The notes below the pieces were generated by a model, which saw nothing but the letters and a program-made list of their open reading frames with translations, did no database searches and was not told where the DNA came from. Shown piece by piece: positions 1 through 11,335 of a DNA stretch of 64,000 nucleotides. The position numbers were made by a program, and so were the translations under genes. Numbering within the stretch: the stretch's first letter is position 1; each line of letters starts with the position of its first letter. This DNA comes from Chiua virens (taxonomy: Eukaryota; Basidiomycota; Agaricomycetes; Boletales; Boletaceae). The stretch is taken from positions 124,001 to 188,000 of the forward strand of contig JAHNUO010000011.1 of assembly GCA_019787685.1 (NCBI GenBank), given 5' to 3'.

Positions 1-1650
1 CCTCGCGTCTCCCTTGTGCCTTCCGAAACTCCCACATCTTCTCCATCTCCATGCACGTCCCCCCGCGCTCGTCGCACGCAATAGGTCTATCCGCAAACGC
101 AATATCCATCCAGGCTGGATTGACACGCGCGAGACGCGTCGTCTCCGGTTCTCCGGCTGCCATCACCCCTTCCCCATCCCCCGTGATCAACACGCTGACG
201 TTGCCTTCGAACGTACTCGCCAGCGTGACGAGCCGTGCCCGGTGGCCATGGACCCACAGCGACGTAGGGGACGCCCACATCCCCGTCGTCCGGCCTCGCC
301 AGCTCAACCGCTCGTCCACCTTGCGGTCCCAGGGGACATCACCCTCAAACGCGCCGCCCCGTTCTTCGTCTACATCCATGTCTGGATCCCAGTCCCATCC
401 GTACGGCACGGGCGGACGGATATCGTGGTGGAGAGCCGTTGCACAGAGCGAAAAGCGTGGGACAAGTGTGGGACGGGGGAAGGGACCCTTGCCGTGCGAG
501 AGAAATTGGCCGTGCGAGATGAGCAGCGATGGGTGAAGGCAGGGATCCATCGCATCACTATGGGAGGCGATGAATGTTTTTGGGGACGAAGGTGGGGTGG
601 GAGAGCCGGTGGATTGGGATGGCAGTATAGGTGGATACAGACGGGCGGGCGAATCAGGTGGACATGCTTGGATCCAGCCCTCTTTCACTGGAGGCATGTC
701 AGCGCGTTTCAGTGCTGTATAAGAGACTATTACGCACAATCAAATGGTAAAGAAGGATAGACGTACTCGTCCCATTGGCAGCAGCCTTGAGAGCCATGGA
801 TTTGATCTGCCAGTCTGAGACCATGTTGGGATTGTCGAACGGGGAAAATGTGATTCGTATCGGAGGGATATCCAGTTCCACCTCGCGAACGAGCTCGAGA
901 ATGTTGTCGACTCCGCTTATCAAGTTCTGTCTGTTTGGAGGAAGGGTCGTGCCGACTACCTTGAATTGAGGGAGGCTGTCCGTCTTCTCGACGGTCACAG
1001 TGTCGGGTTGTGTCTCGAGCTCTTCCTGCGTATGAGCCAACTCCGCCGGATCAATTCCCCAAAAGGGTTCGATGTCTTTGTAGATTTCGTCATATTCGTC
1101 GGGTAGCTGGACGTGATGTTTGACGACATAGTCCCACCTAAGGCGTAATATGCTCAACACGACGCGAGACACCTGCAATGAAGAGAACATACCATTTGTC
1201 AAAACCGAGGGGTGGTGCCCGGTGATAACGCCTCTTGTATTCTGCAACTGCCTCATCGAAGGTCTTGCTCACGCGTGCATGTTTTGTCTCCCATTCCACC
1301 TCGGCCTCGCGGATCAGTTGGAATATGGGATGTGGACCATCTGGATTGACTACTAGAAGCCCGTCTGGAGTGATTGTATGCGCTCCAAGGGGTGGTTTTG
1401 GTGGTATATACTTCGAATCTGGATCTGGATCCTTTTCGATCAAGTGCCTGATAACTTGACCGTTGGGCGCCACATCGAACTCGAAATTGTCGAACGGTAC
1501 GTGGTAAGAGACGAGTGGTGCATGCGGGACATGTACAGGATGGGGTACAAAGAGGGAGCGGAGAGAGAAAGTGAGGAGGCAGACGAGGAGGATCGTTGTC
1601 AGGTATCGCTGGGAGACAGTCCACCTGAAGCTAGTCCAAGTAAGCACCAT
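1..1650 (-). CDS. Glycosyltransferase family 90 (CAP10-like), 3' end missing
   Basis: Model: complement(join(<1..714, 767..1137, 1193..1650)); introns of 52 and 55 nt are GT-AG and in phase. Residues 14-31 form one hydrophobic segment, giving a type II membrane topology expected in the Golgi. The stem is followed by a typical CAP10/GT90 amino-terminal block: a YKRRYHRAPPLGFDKW motif completed across intron 1, then LPDEYDEIYKDIEPFWGIDP. The third exon carries a later GT90 block (NPAWMDIAFADRPIACDE) about 20 residues before the window edge. Family role: transfer of xylose or related sugars to fungal surface glycans (CAP10 and relatives in Cryptococcus capsule synthesis). The acceptor is not predictable here. 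The catalytic carboxy-terminal part lies outside the window. Family assignment is firm; substrate is not. Confidence 0.88.
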
Positions 1651-2386
1651 TGGGTAGATTGTATCGAACGGGTGCTGGGACTTGAGCCACTTTTAAAGAG
1701 ACGCGTTGCATTCTGCTTATCTGGCCGGTCACGCACCAGGAACGAAGGTGTGCCAAGCCCGTATCAGGCATATGGCTGCTTCTTCGGTCATCAGGACATC
1801 AGGGAAACATATAGTGGACGGGCGTCCATGGAAGGGATTTGGTGAATATAAAAACAGGGCCCGGAGGTGATGCATGGATTCCAGGCTGTATGCAACGGTC
1901 GCGCACAAGGGCAGTCAGTGAAGCCAATCCGACTCTTACATGTTATTATAGTCGCCGGTTCACCGAGAGAAGTGTCAGAGAATGGGCGTCTATATCCGGT
2001 GATTGAGCGGCCAGTGGTCACCAGCCTGAGACAGCTGAACTTGCCGACTTTGAGGTACGGACCGACAACAAACGACCGCTATGCATGTATTGCTTCGTGT
2101 TCTTGAAGACGCCTTTATAACACATTCACCACAGATGAGATCGCGGCCACTGCGGCACCGTCGACCTTCAGTAAAGCCTGATCTTGACGGTTTCGACTTT
2201 TGGAGGACGTGAAACTGGAAGTACCCTGGCGCGCAAATGAGCTGCCCCACCTGAGCTGTGGAAACTAGAGTAGACATAGTCGGGGAATGGTGACCCACGT
2301 TGTGGCTGTACAGAGGCAGTGTTGGGCGGAGGCCGGCCAGGGCGAACAAGGTATCGCCCCTGGAACCCTGGCCTCCGAGTCGCTAT

Positions 2387-2477
2387 CCTCAGTGATGCTG
2401 TAGATATCCAACTCATGGCTATCAGCTCGAACCTCAGTGATGCTGTAGATATCCAACTCATGGCTATCAGCTCGAAC
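2387..2477. repeat. Two-copy 45-bp tandem repeat
   Basis: Two adjacent, essentially identical 45-bp units (2387-2431 and 2432-2476), each containing the core GTAGATATCCAACTCATGGC. No coding role is seen. Confidence 0.9.
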
Positions 2478-2686
2478 TACTACCGAGTGGCAGGCATATC
2501 AAAGTTGGCGTGAGTCAAGACAAGGAAGTTGTGATGAGGGCTCGAAATAAAGCATGTGGTTTATATGAATCCCGCGATTCAATCGGGATACTGTCAGCGG
2601 TTCTATAGAGATTACGATGTTGTTTTCACTGGGAACTCGCAGAAGAGGTCGTTCGTGGTGAATCTGGTGATCCCAGTAGCTCTGAG

Positions 2687-2788
2687 CTCAAGCGCTCATG
2701 CACATGGCCCGAGTCAGTGTGGGATTTTCCGAGAACCAACACCAGACTACATAACTTTCCACGTTCAGCTTGTTCATGAGCGCTTGAG
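2687..2788. repeat. 14-bp perfect inverted repeat
   Basis: CTCAAGCGCTCATG at 2687-2700 is mirrored by its exact reverse complement at 2775-2788, with a 74-nt loop. It could be a remnant of a small element or a chance hairpin. Confidence 0.6.
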
Positions 2789-3076
2789 CACCGATCGCGC
2801 CGACGTCGCTCTCTGGCACATTGCGGGGGCACCATAAGACACAAGCTTCTTATTCCACCAGTAGATCTTTCCAACAACACATTCGTAGAGGACGGGATCG
2901 ATGGTAGACAAGCACCACTCGCTTTGTCAGTTCTACCACTCCTTTTAATCGCCAATATTATAGCAATGGCTTTCCCTGGATATCTTCCACTTGGGTGGAA
3001 CCAATCCAACGTGATAACGGTACATAATACAGATTATCTATCACATGTGCAGAATGCATTAATACTCTGCGTCTCT

Positions 3077-5164
3077 TTATTTCAGAAATTGAGAGAGAAA
3101 ATTGCTCAGCATTTGTTCCCGCACATCTGCCTTGAACCTCCCCAAATGAGAGGTCTTACCGGCATCTAGGTCAAACGTTGTCGCTTCTGGGAATTTCCTG
3201 AAGAAATCCTCTACTTCCTTCTGGGAACACGCGTTAATCTGGGCGCGAAGACGGTAGATCTCATGAGTGTCCGCCTGTTGGCCGTCGGAAACTTGAGGAT
3301 CGTAGTTCATGATCTCTGCTTCTGCTCGTCCTTGCGGAAGCGAAAACAAACCCCCAATCTTGAACTCCCGTAAACTCCAGACTCCGCTAGTATGGAGAGG
3401 TGATGTAGTCGTGCAGAATGTCACTGCGTGAGACTTGTGTAAGCGTGAGTCCCGCTCTGCCACAACCATGATCTTGGCAAAGTCTCCATCTCCGGGCCGG
3501 AAGTTCTGGTAGACCAAAGCGTGATACCTTTTATAGACCCCGACGAATACCGCCCAATAGATCCCTTCGTTGTCCCTTGCACTCGCGTCGGTACATGGTT
3601 TCCAAGTTTTCCCGTCAACGCTATGAAAGATTGTTTCACCCTATGTAGCAATCGAACCCCCGTTGGTATGTATCCATCCACAAGCACAAAAACTCACCTC
3701 ATCTCTGCGGCATTGCCGAACCCGGATCGCCAAAGCTTTAAGACTCAAGTATCCTTCGTCATCGATTGATCCCCTCAACCCCCCAGTCTGAAATTGAGTC
3801 GACTGCCTGCCAAGTCTGCGCTGGATCTCCTCGTCATGGCGTTCCAACATCATAGAGCCATAGCTGGTGTGTGGTCTGATCCCAGCATCTTCATATCTGT
3901 ATCCCATAGACAGATACCATGTATGCGTCTCCGGGGACAGGCACTCGCCTCCAATAAATTCTGAGACGCTTCTGGGACCTCGCCGTGTCTGCACATGAGC
4001 GCCTCCAGTCGCGCATGTCTGAGGGAATATCGAAAACGTGGAAAGATACTTGCTCGGCGGAAGCTGGAAAGAAATACCAAGCCAACTCGCCGTACGACCT
4101 TGATCGAGGATCTGCTTCGCAAGGTCTACCGTCGCCCGAAGCCGGTCATCTGGACCGTACCGCTCTGCTTGCAGCGTCACCCCAAACAAGCCCATAATAG
4201 AGAGCACCATGTCCACGGACCGGGACGCAGTACGCAGCTGGGCGCATGTCCAGATCGCTTGATCTCTCATGTCTTGATGGCCGTCCTGCGCCATGGCCGT
4301 CGAGAGCGCGCGCGCATACGGCGAACTGGACCCAAAGATCTTTGTGGCAATATGGCAAGTGGGTTCTTCCCTGTCGTTGTCATTTCCTCGAAAAAAGGTC
4401 AAGAATCCTTCACTAGAGGTGACCACGAGTGGTACCAAGTCGAGGGTGGCGGTCTCGCCTGGCGTTATCTCGATGACCGTACCAAATGTCGAGTCTTCGA
4501 TATCGCCGGCACGGATGTTGCCTGCAGGACGTTTGAAGTCAATGGATGCCTTTACGACGCAGTATGATTACACACCAGACCCCAGCTTCCACGCGAACAG
4601 AACTATGACCTTGGGAGGTGCGATCGCTTCCTGCAATGTCCAGCCACGTTGAATCCACGTTGTTTCCTCGTCTAAAGAGACAAAGCGGCGCAGTCCGCCA
4701 GGGATCACAATGCAAAGCATACAGCAACTGTACACTTCATGCATGCGTCCGATCTGCACGTACTTGTCCGCTGAGCGGTCTTCGGCCTGAAGAACACTAA
4801 TCCGATCAAACCAGATGTAATCCGCCCCATTATATCGAGCAGCGATGCATGCATCTCGCAACACGATGGGGTTGATCGGGTCGCCGCAATGACTGGAACC
4901 ATGGACCTGGAAAGTAGGCGCAGCAATGTCGCGAGGATTATTGGCAACGACCCCCCTCCATGGATAAGAGACCGTAGCATAGCGGATGTTGCCAATGTCA
5001 CTGAACTCGAACTCTTCGACACACAGTATCGTGTGCTGGATAAAGGGTTCGCAGGACATGAGACGGAAGCGACCGTCTGTTGCATTTGGTGAGACATCTA
5101 GTATTTCATTGAGACGATGGTTCAGATGCACGTCCAAGATGACGGTGCTAGCGCCGGGGGACAT
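3077..5164 (-). CDS. HET-domain (heterokaryon incompatibility) protein
   Basis: Model: complement(join(3077..3640, 3698..4521, 4576..5164)), about 658 aa. The HET domain (PF06985 type) occupies roughly residues 55-200: YATVSYPWRG, then RDACIAARYNGADYIWFDR, the MHEVYSCC block and WIQRGWTLQEAIAPP. HET domains act in non-self recognition and cell death in ascomycetes; basidiomycete members are mostly uncharacterised. The remainder is an unassigned carboxy-terminal region. An in-frame TAA (4568-4570) looks like a nonsense mutation, but it lies inside a 54-nt GT-AG segment (4522-4575) whose removal keeps the frame, so I treat it as an intron. The second intron (3641-3697) has a clean GTGAGT donor. 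If the 54-nt segment is not spliced, the gene ends after 198 aa. Its upstream sequence resembles that of the GTPase gene at 42.8-44.0 kb. Confidence 0.82.
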
Positions 5165-5199
5165 CTGGGGCTTGGAAGTTATAAGGTCAGGCTTGGGTT

Positions 5200-5352
5200 T
5201 ACTAGAAAACGTCGGGTTCTGAGAAAGAGGTTCAATTTATGGGTGGTAATGAGATGTTAAGCCGTTTTTCCACGAAAACCTGAGAAAATGTGAGGCTGGA
5301 CAGAATGACGCAACTCACTTATCGCCTAGTGGACAGGAATATCACCGTGACA
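5200..5352. repeat. Dispersed upstream module, copy 1 (5' of HET gene)
   Basis: From about 5216 the sequence matches that upstream of the GTPase gene at 44.1-44.3 kb (TTCTGAGRAAGWGGTTCA, later GAGATGT and TTTTCCAYGAAAA). The block CTTATCGCCTAGTGGACAGG (5318 on) and the following AATATCACCGTGACA recur unchanged near 36,698. It probably contains promoter sequence for the minus-strand HET gene. Confidence 0.7.
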
Positions 5353-6606
5353 CCTCAGGCACTACTTCTCGGAAGCAATAGTGGCCTTTGAGGGGGGGTA
5401 TTTTGTCGAGCTGTAATTGACCCGAGAGGTTCCTCCAACCTCACGGCATCTTCCGCGGGGGACTGAAATTATAATTGGGTACCCGAAACTAAATCAAACC
5501 GCGCTTTGCTACGTTGTATACCTCCTGTGGCGCGGTCCATGCGCGGTCCATGCATATTCACGACGGTCTCCCTCCTCCAACCAGCTGTCACCTTAGACTG
5601 CTCGGGTCGCTCCCCGACGTGCCAGCCCTCAAGGCCTCATCTTCCCACCCCGATGCACGTGGTCCCGACACACCCGCCCTCATCCCGCCCTCGCCCTCAT
5701 CCCGCCCTCGCCCTCGCCCTCGCCCTCGCCCTCGCCCTCGCTTTCCCCTTCCCTCACCTTTTCCTCTCGTTCCACCCAACGATGACAACCACGTGACAAC
5801 CACGTACTGGCGGTTGTCACGTTTGTCGTCGTGTTGTGTTTTGCTGTATCGGGTCGCCCTTCCCTCACCTCGCCACCCAAATTGTTCGATCCGCACGGTC
5901 CCGACGTTCTCGCCATCATCCCGCCCCCGCCTTCCTTCAAGTTGCTCTCGCATTGCCATCCCCTCCCTAACCTTTTCGTCACGTCCTGCTCGACAATGAC
6001 GACGACGCGATAACTGCAATAGTGCAGTTGTCACGTCGTCGTCGTCGTCGTTCTCGCATCGCATCGGCATTTCGCCCTCGCTCTCCTTGCCCCAATGACG
6101 ATGACAGCATGACAACTGCACAATTGTGGTCATCACGTCCTTGTCGTCGTCGTTGTCGTGTGCATCTGCAGCGGGCTCGAGGGTGTCCTGCGCAAGTCGT
6201 CAGTCGTCGTAACATCATGTCGTTGTCGTGTTGCTCTTCCCTCACCCTCACCCTCACCTCGTCCCACCCGACGGCGACAACACAACATCGCTGTTGTTGC
6301 TATCGTGTTGTCGTCGTCGTGTTGTCATCGTCATGTCATCATGCATCACTACCCTCTTCAGTTGATTAGGATGACGATGCCGACGCCGACACAATCATGA
6401 GAGCATGGCCGTTGTGTTGTCGTTGTCGCCGCCGCCTCCTGGGCCCCATCTTGCTTCTCATTGCACCATACACTTGTATATACATGTTCTCTGTACATAG
6501 GCCCAAGTCGTCATTGTCATTCATGTGGATGAGCCCTGCGTATCTACAGCCTGACATCGGGAGCTACCTGATACAGCAATAAACCTTTCTGCATTAGATG
6601 ACTCAC
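5353..6606. repeat. Pyrimidine-rich and GTC-rich quasi-palindromic repeat cluster, copy A
   Basis: The tract at about 5680-5745 is a CCCTCG/CCCTCA hexamer microsatellite. After it, C-rich segments alternate with units of the form GACGACGCGATAACTGCA-N-TGCAGTTGTCACGTCGTC (for example about 6000-6050 and 6090-6150), which can fold into hairpins. The open frames across it are low-complexity Pro/Arg/Ser or Gly/Arg/Glu strings typical of simple repeats, so no gene is called. Confidence 0.75.
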
Positions 6607-6911
6607 ATCAGATCCTTCCATTGCACTCATAAGCAAGTCCTCGAGAGCTTTGACAACAATACGGACAGATTTCTGAGTACTGTTTGGAATGTCAGCACCT
6701 ATGATTTGGACATTAGAGGACCAAGCCAGCTTCCGTAGACGAGTGTCGAGAGCTGTGACAGAATCGAGAGCATCGTTGATGTCTTTGTAGTCACCGGATG
6801 CAATGAAACTCGCAGAGAGTCTGTATGTAGTGTCGGGAAGAGTTTCCGATGATACTCTTGAAGGAATCTTCAATGCTGGACTCTGAATCGCTCGTGTTAC
6901 TTTCTCTGCAG
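6607..6911 (-). CDS. Orphan exon of an unrecognised protein
   Basis: An open segment bounded by an acceptor (6912-6920) and a GTGAGT donor (6601-6606). It encodes about 101 residues, starting AEKVTRAIQSPALKIPSRVS and continuing with a helical stretch (INDALDSVTALDTRLRKLAW). Composition and consistent splice signals suggest real coding sequence. No partner exon could be joined on either side, so it may be a gene fragment stranded between the two repeat clusters. Function unknown. Confidence 0.4.
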
Positions 6912-7859
6912 CTGCAAGACTGATAGTGAGTATGTTTCCACGTAATTCATTTCAACCAACCGAGTGCTCCCATGATTCTTTATGCCATGGGGGCGTCCTG
7001 GACTGCTGGTGTAATCAGACCATGAGAATGTGCTTACTAGTTGAGGACCTACCGTCGTACAAGCAATGTGTTCTTGGAAGAAGGTTCGCCGAGGAGTTGA
7101 GCCTTAGTTTCAACTGAACGGCACAACCTTGTTTCCTTGTGTTTTTCAGCGCGTTGAGTATTAATTGCAGACCGGTTCCTTGGAAGTGCGCATAGATTCA
7201 GTAGGTAGGCCACTCTTGTGGTTGAGAATGCACCTTTCGTAGTATTTGGCGCGATATCGTCGAGCAGCCAAAACTTTCTCCTCCGGGCTTCTGTATATCT
7301 TTGGACGGCCCATTCGGGCTATTCAACTTGAAGAAGTTGTACCTGTTGTATTCATGGTGGAAATAAATATGTGAGTTGAAGAGACAGACGTACGCTTAAT
7401 AGCGGAGTGAGCCTGTGGTGTAAGAATTGGAGAAGTACGACCTGACTGATATGGCTACGTGGAATTCGGTCTCACTTTCATCCCGTTCGATGCGTCTTGT
7501 AGGAGATTTACTCAAACAACCTTCTACCGTGTTCCATGCACATTTTGAACTTTGTGAAAGTAGTAAGTCTTTCCAGTTCTATTCACGTCTTGAATATCAA
7601 GACTTTAGGGATGCCGTGGTCCGGCCTGGCTCGAAAGCCCAAACTAGGCCCACCAAAAGATGTAGTACAAGACAAAATGTAGTATGTAGTTTCAAGAAAC
7701 CCACCCTCTACCCCAGAGCTTCCATAGCCTCCTCTTCACCTTTCACATCCAGCTGGTGATCCAGAATCCCTCCCAAGCGATGGGGACCAGTGCGTCGATG
7801 AACCGAACAAGACCGCTGGGAGCAGTAGAAGGCAAGCAGACCGACCCAGATGAAACAGA
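6912..7859. other. Decayed or non-coding segment
   Basis: Only short frames are present, with no motifs or consistent splice structure. Nothing recognisable. Confidence 0.5.
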
Positions 7860-8160
7860 CAACCTGGATAATGAGATGACTGCATCAGACGGCTTCCCTA
7901 CATGTGATGGAGTCGAACCAGGAGACGCCAAACACAATTGGAAGGACAAGAACGTCGCAGATGACATCCAGAGTGTCATAGATCGCCCCAGACACGAAAA
8001 GAATCAGCGCAGCGGTGAAACGATTGCGCTATCTCAAGAAACCGGGCCAGAGGTCCTGTTGGGAGATGTTGAAGGCGATTGGAACCGCAAAAATGATGTC
8101 GAGGGCGATGGATACGATGGAGATGAAGGGGAGATGGTCAACATGACGAGCAACGAACGC
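7860..8160 (-). pseudogene. Possible broken membrane-protein exon
   Basis: The minus strand reads as two hydrophobic stretches (LPFISIVSIALDIIFAVPIA and later YDTLDVICDVLVLPIVFGVS) with a TAG stop between them at about 8029 and another stop near 7885. The frame is otherwise unusually hydrophobic and looks like part of a multi-pass membrane protein. The acidic 139-aa plus-strand frame over the same bases (7756-8175) is most likely its shadow. No family recognised. Confidence 0.3.
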
Positions 8161-8399
8161 TACGACTCAAAATGAGTCGAAACGGCACCCCTAGTTGATG
8201 AAGACACAAGTAAGCACAGATGGTACGAATATGAAACAGGACACGCACCTAGGCCACCCACATCGTCCGCACACTGTTCTAGATGCCCTATCCACCTCCT
8301 GGACCCACCGCGTTGATGAGGAAAGCTCAAGTCGAGACCTAGAAGAGTTAGCAAAACCCGAGTGAGCAGATAGCGGCACTTACCAGTCACATTTCCCGC

Positions 8400-9215
8400 A
8401 TCGTTACATTCTCGTCGTTGTGTGTTGTCGCACGATGAGGACGATGAAAATGACACGATAATTGTGTTGTTGTCGTCGTCGTGTGAGTCATCCTAGAAAT
8501 GAAGACTCGGAGGGAGGGGTGTGACTCGGAGGCAATGATGACGACGCGGCAACTGTATGCAGGTTGTGGTGTCATCATCGTTGTCGGGTGGGATGAGGGG
8601 CGATGTGACGTGACGACAACGACGACGCAGTTATTGCGTCATTGTCATCGTGGGGTGGGGTGAGGGTAAGGGAAGGGTTAGACCCGCGTGATGACAACGA
8701 CTGCAATTTTCATGACTTGGATGTCGTCGTCATTGTCATCGCCAGTGGGCAAAACAAGGCAAGAAGGTGAGAGAAGGGTAAGGCAAGCAGGGCAAGAGTG
8801 AGATTGCGCAGTTGCCATCGTCGTGTGGGATGGAAGAGGGTGCCAGCGGGGGAACAGTAATGCCATGCGACAGCTTGAATGATGATGACGCCAATCTTCG
8901 GGTGGAACAAGGTGAGGGTGAGGGAAGGGAGATGGCGATGACAACGGCGCGATGATCACCGTGTTGTTGTCACAGTCGCATTATTTGGCAGGCCGGGGTG
9001 AGGGTGAAGTGCCTTCAAATGGTAGGCATGCGATGCATGCCAGACGAGTAGGAAGGGAGAGGGAAGAGAGAAGGGGCGAAAAAGGTGAAGCAACGGAATG
9101 GCGACAACTTTGACGAGGACAGAGCACAAGGACGATGAGAAGTGACAACACGATTAGATGTTGCTTGCAAGCGGAGCCAGTCAACAGATGATCAATGAGC
9201 GATGATCGATGATCT
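8400..9215. repeat. Purine-rich and GAC-rich repeat cluster, copy B (inverted relative to copy A)
   Basis: It contains the same repeat vocabulary as 5.5-6.4 kb, but the C-rich and GTC-rich strands are swapped: GGTGAGGGTGAGGGAAGGG tracts and GACGACGCGGCAACTGTATG-type units now lie on the plus strand (8440-8640, 8690-8960). No gene is supported. Confidence 0.7.
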
Positions 9216-9379
9216 ACGTAGATGGTGATGAATAACGATAACGTGTATTTGAGTAAATCTCCTACCACGAGGTATGTATTCAAAATGACCCACTCTGCCC
9301 ATACTTATCCCAGGAGATCATGCCTCAGTGGTAATTCGACAGAAACTGCACTTAAAGTGCCGCATTCCGGTCAAATGAA

Positions 9380-10372
9380 AATGGTGGACTGCGAACTATG
9401 GGTGCTTGCGCAGGGCCAGGATGAGGCCTAGGGAGGGCGGACTCAGATGCAGATTGCGTAATTGGACTCAAGGACAATTATCCGATCTCTTTGCATCGAT
9501 GCGGCCGGGCGGTATGTACATCAACTCGTTCTCGATGCTCAGCGCTCAGCGCTCAGTGCGGATCGCCGAATATATTCAAACTAAGGTTGGCTTCTCTCTT
9601 GCAGTCAGAGAAGTCACATGTTACATTGCATCTACACTTTTGGTCCGCTAATGTTTCGGTTCGTTGTCGGCCAGCCAAAATATTTCAAGGTTGAAGGGTT
9701 TCGTGATTTTGGTGGGCATATCTTTTCACCAGGGCACCTGGACCATCATGCCGGTGCAAGGAAAAACCACTAACTGCTTGGTCTTCTACACTCCGGATGT
9801 CTATGCTAAAGGACATATCCTTCATCCCGCAGGTTATCCTAGTACAGTGGGTTGTCGGATATGGGAACCACTCGATCATCCAGGAGGGGACGATGGCTCT
9901 GACGCTTTCTGCCTCGCACGGTTCGCCAAAGTCAAAATCAGCGGTGATATCGTCTGCGATAAAGAGTATTGCTTTTTTGACTCTGACTATGTCGCGAGTG
10001 TCCATATTTACCACGACAACGTCGACATTCACGACAAAAGCAGACCGTTCAAACCTTACATCATCACACTCCACTATCCGGCCGACAGCAGTCGGAGGGT
10101 TATGATTCGCAACTGCGATATTCCCAGATTGCAAACTGCGGTTGGATTGTAAGCTTTTTTGTCTCTCCTTACGTTTAAGTTCGTATCACGACACTCAATC
10201 ACATCTTTAGCATTATGGAGAGTGAGTCTCAGGAGTTAATACAGGCACATTTGTTCAGCTCCATAATGTGCGAGCATGCGCTGGCAAGAGGAATTCCTCG
10301 CAAGGCGCGACGTGTGGAAGCACTGAAGGCTTTTGTCTCGCGACCAGTCGCAGCAGGATCAGGTATCTGTGT
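9380..10372 (+). mobile_element. Relic of a second KDZ-type element
   Basis: At 9380-9425 the frame KMVDCELWVLAQ matches the ULP1 active-site end of the intact element (NAVDCGLWVLAQ at about 15,512), with the DC pair kept but the following Gly changed to Glu. At 10,212-10,372 an exon ending PRKARRVEALKAFVSRPV matches PRKVRRVQALKAFVQSV at about 19,285-19,347. Between them an open frame (9664-10,152, VKISGDIVCDKEYCFFDSDY) of unknown identity joins in frame to the 10,212 exon across a 60-nt intron. This is a truncated, diverged copy of the element at 11.3-23.7 kb, in the same orientation. Confidence 0.6.
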
Positions 10373-11335
10373 ACATTGATGGTATATCAGTTTTGCCTTA
10401 CGTTGGGTTCACGCATAGCAGGTCCTATTCGCATGATGTGTTAGATAGTTGGGTTGATCGGTTATCCAATGGTCGCCGCTATTTGCGAGCGATAAGCAGC
10501 GCATTCTGAGTTTAGTAGACATGTCAATTTCTGATATATTCCCAATGTAGAAGTAATAAAAAAAGTCAGATCAATCTGCTCCGTTAGGTTTTGATTGAGA
10601 CGCCGGATAGGTCAATAGGGCCGTGCACCTGCTGTAAGTAACGACTCGGACTGATCTGTGGATGCTACTTTGGTGGTGAATATGGCTTCTTGTTATCTCT
10701 CCGGGCCTCAGGGAGCCCGGACTCACGGTCTAACATTTGTGCAACATCGCAGTATCCCCAACAAATTACAGCGACAATGCATTCCTTAATTTCCTTTATC
10801 CCCTATCTCTGATTGTTCGCTTGACCCTCCCAAAACCAACGATCTCGCCTGACGATCTCGCCTGTGGATATAGGTTCCAAATGGCTAGTCAAGTTCCAAC
10901 GACGGTGTTAGTAACGGTATAAATCGCCACCGAGGACGGGCACCGACACGATCAGAAACAATAGTCACATCCCGTAATGATCGCAGGTGCCACAGATTTG
11001 AAGGTTGAATTCCACGGCTTCGGAGGTTTTTTGTTACGGAACGGTGATGATGTTGAATTATAGACTCACCCTGGCAAGTGTGACAGCATCAACGGCGACT
11101 GGACGAAAGCACTGACTCGTGCGTTTGTTCCAGGGGTGCGCAGAAGGTTTGGTGAAGAAAGGCTTCTTCTGACCCGGAAGTGTATGAAGCCTCAGTGAGC
11201 AGACTCGAGAGATTGCCGCGTGTCCCTATTGGCTCAGGTTGCCGCCCGGTATCACTGGCGAGTGACGTTTCCTAGTGGGCGTGGCGACGTCTGTCAAATC
11301 TACGAAGTTCAGGTGCTCCTGGTCGTGCAGTCACC
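10373..11335. other. Intergenic between relic and intact KDZ element
   Basis: No supported gene. It should contain the left end and promoter of the KDZ gene starting at 11,336, but I could not identify a terminal inverted repeat or target duplication. Confidence 0.45.

Larger units (their letters stand above)
1651..3076. other. Intergenic, no gene supported
   Basis: This is the shared 5' flank of the GT90 gene and 3' flank of the HET gene. Only short overlapping open frames are present, with no recognisable domain. It holds a 45-bp tandem duplication and a 14-bp inverted repeat, listed separately. Confidence 0.6.

Noticed and set aside
4568..4570. Premature TAA in the HET gene as a nonsense mutation
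   Set aside because: It lies inside a 54-nt segment with GTGTGT donor and CTGCAG acceptor; removing it keeps the frame, so an intron is the simpler reading.
5588..6136. 182-codon minus-strand Arg/Gly/Glu-rich ORF
   Set aside because: It is a translation of simple GTC and CCCTCG repeats and the strand-opposite frames are equally long.
7756..8175. 139-aa acidic plus-strand ORF
   Set aside because: No domain or splice context; composition fits the shadow of the hydrophobic minus-strand sequence.
9685..10134. 149-codon minus-strand ORF inside the relic element
   Set aside because: The plus frame joins by a good intron to an exon shared with the downstream element, so the plus strand is preferred.
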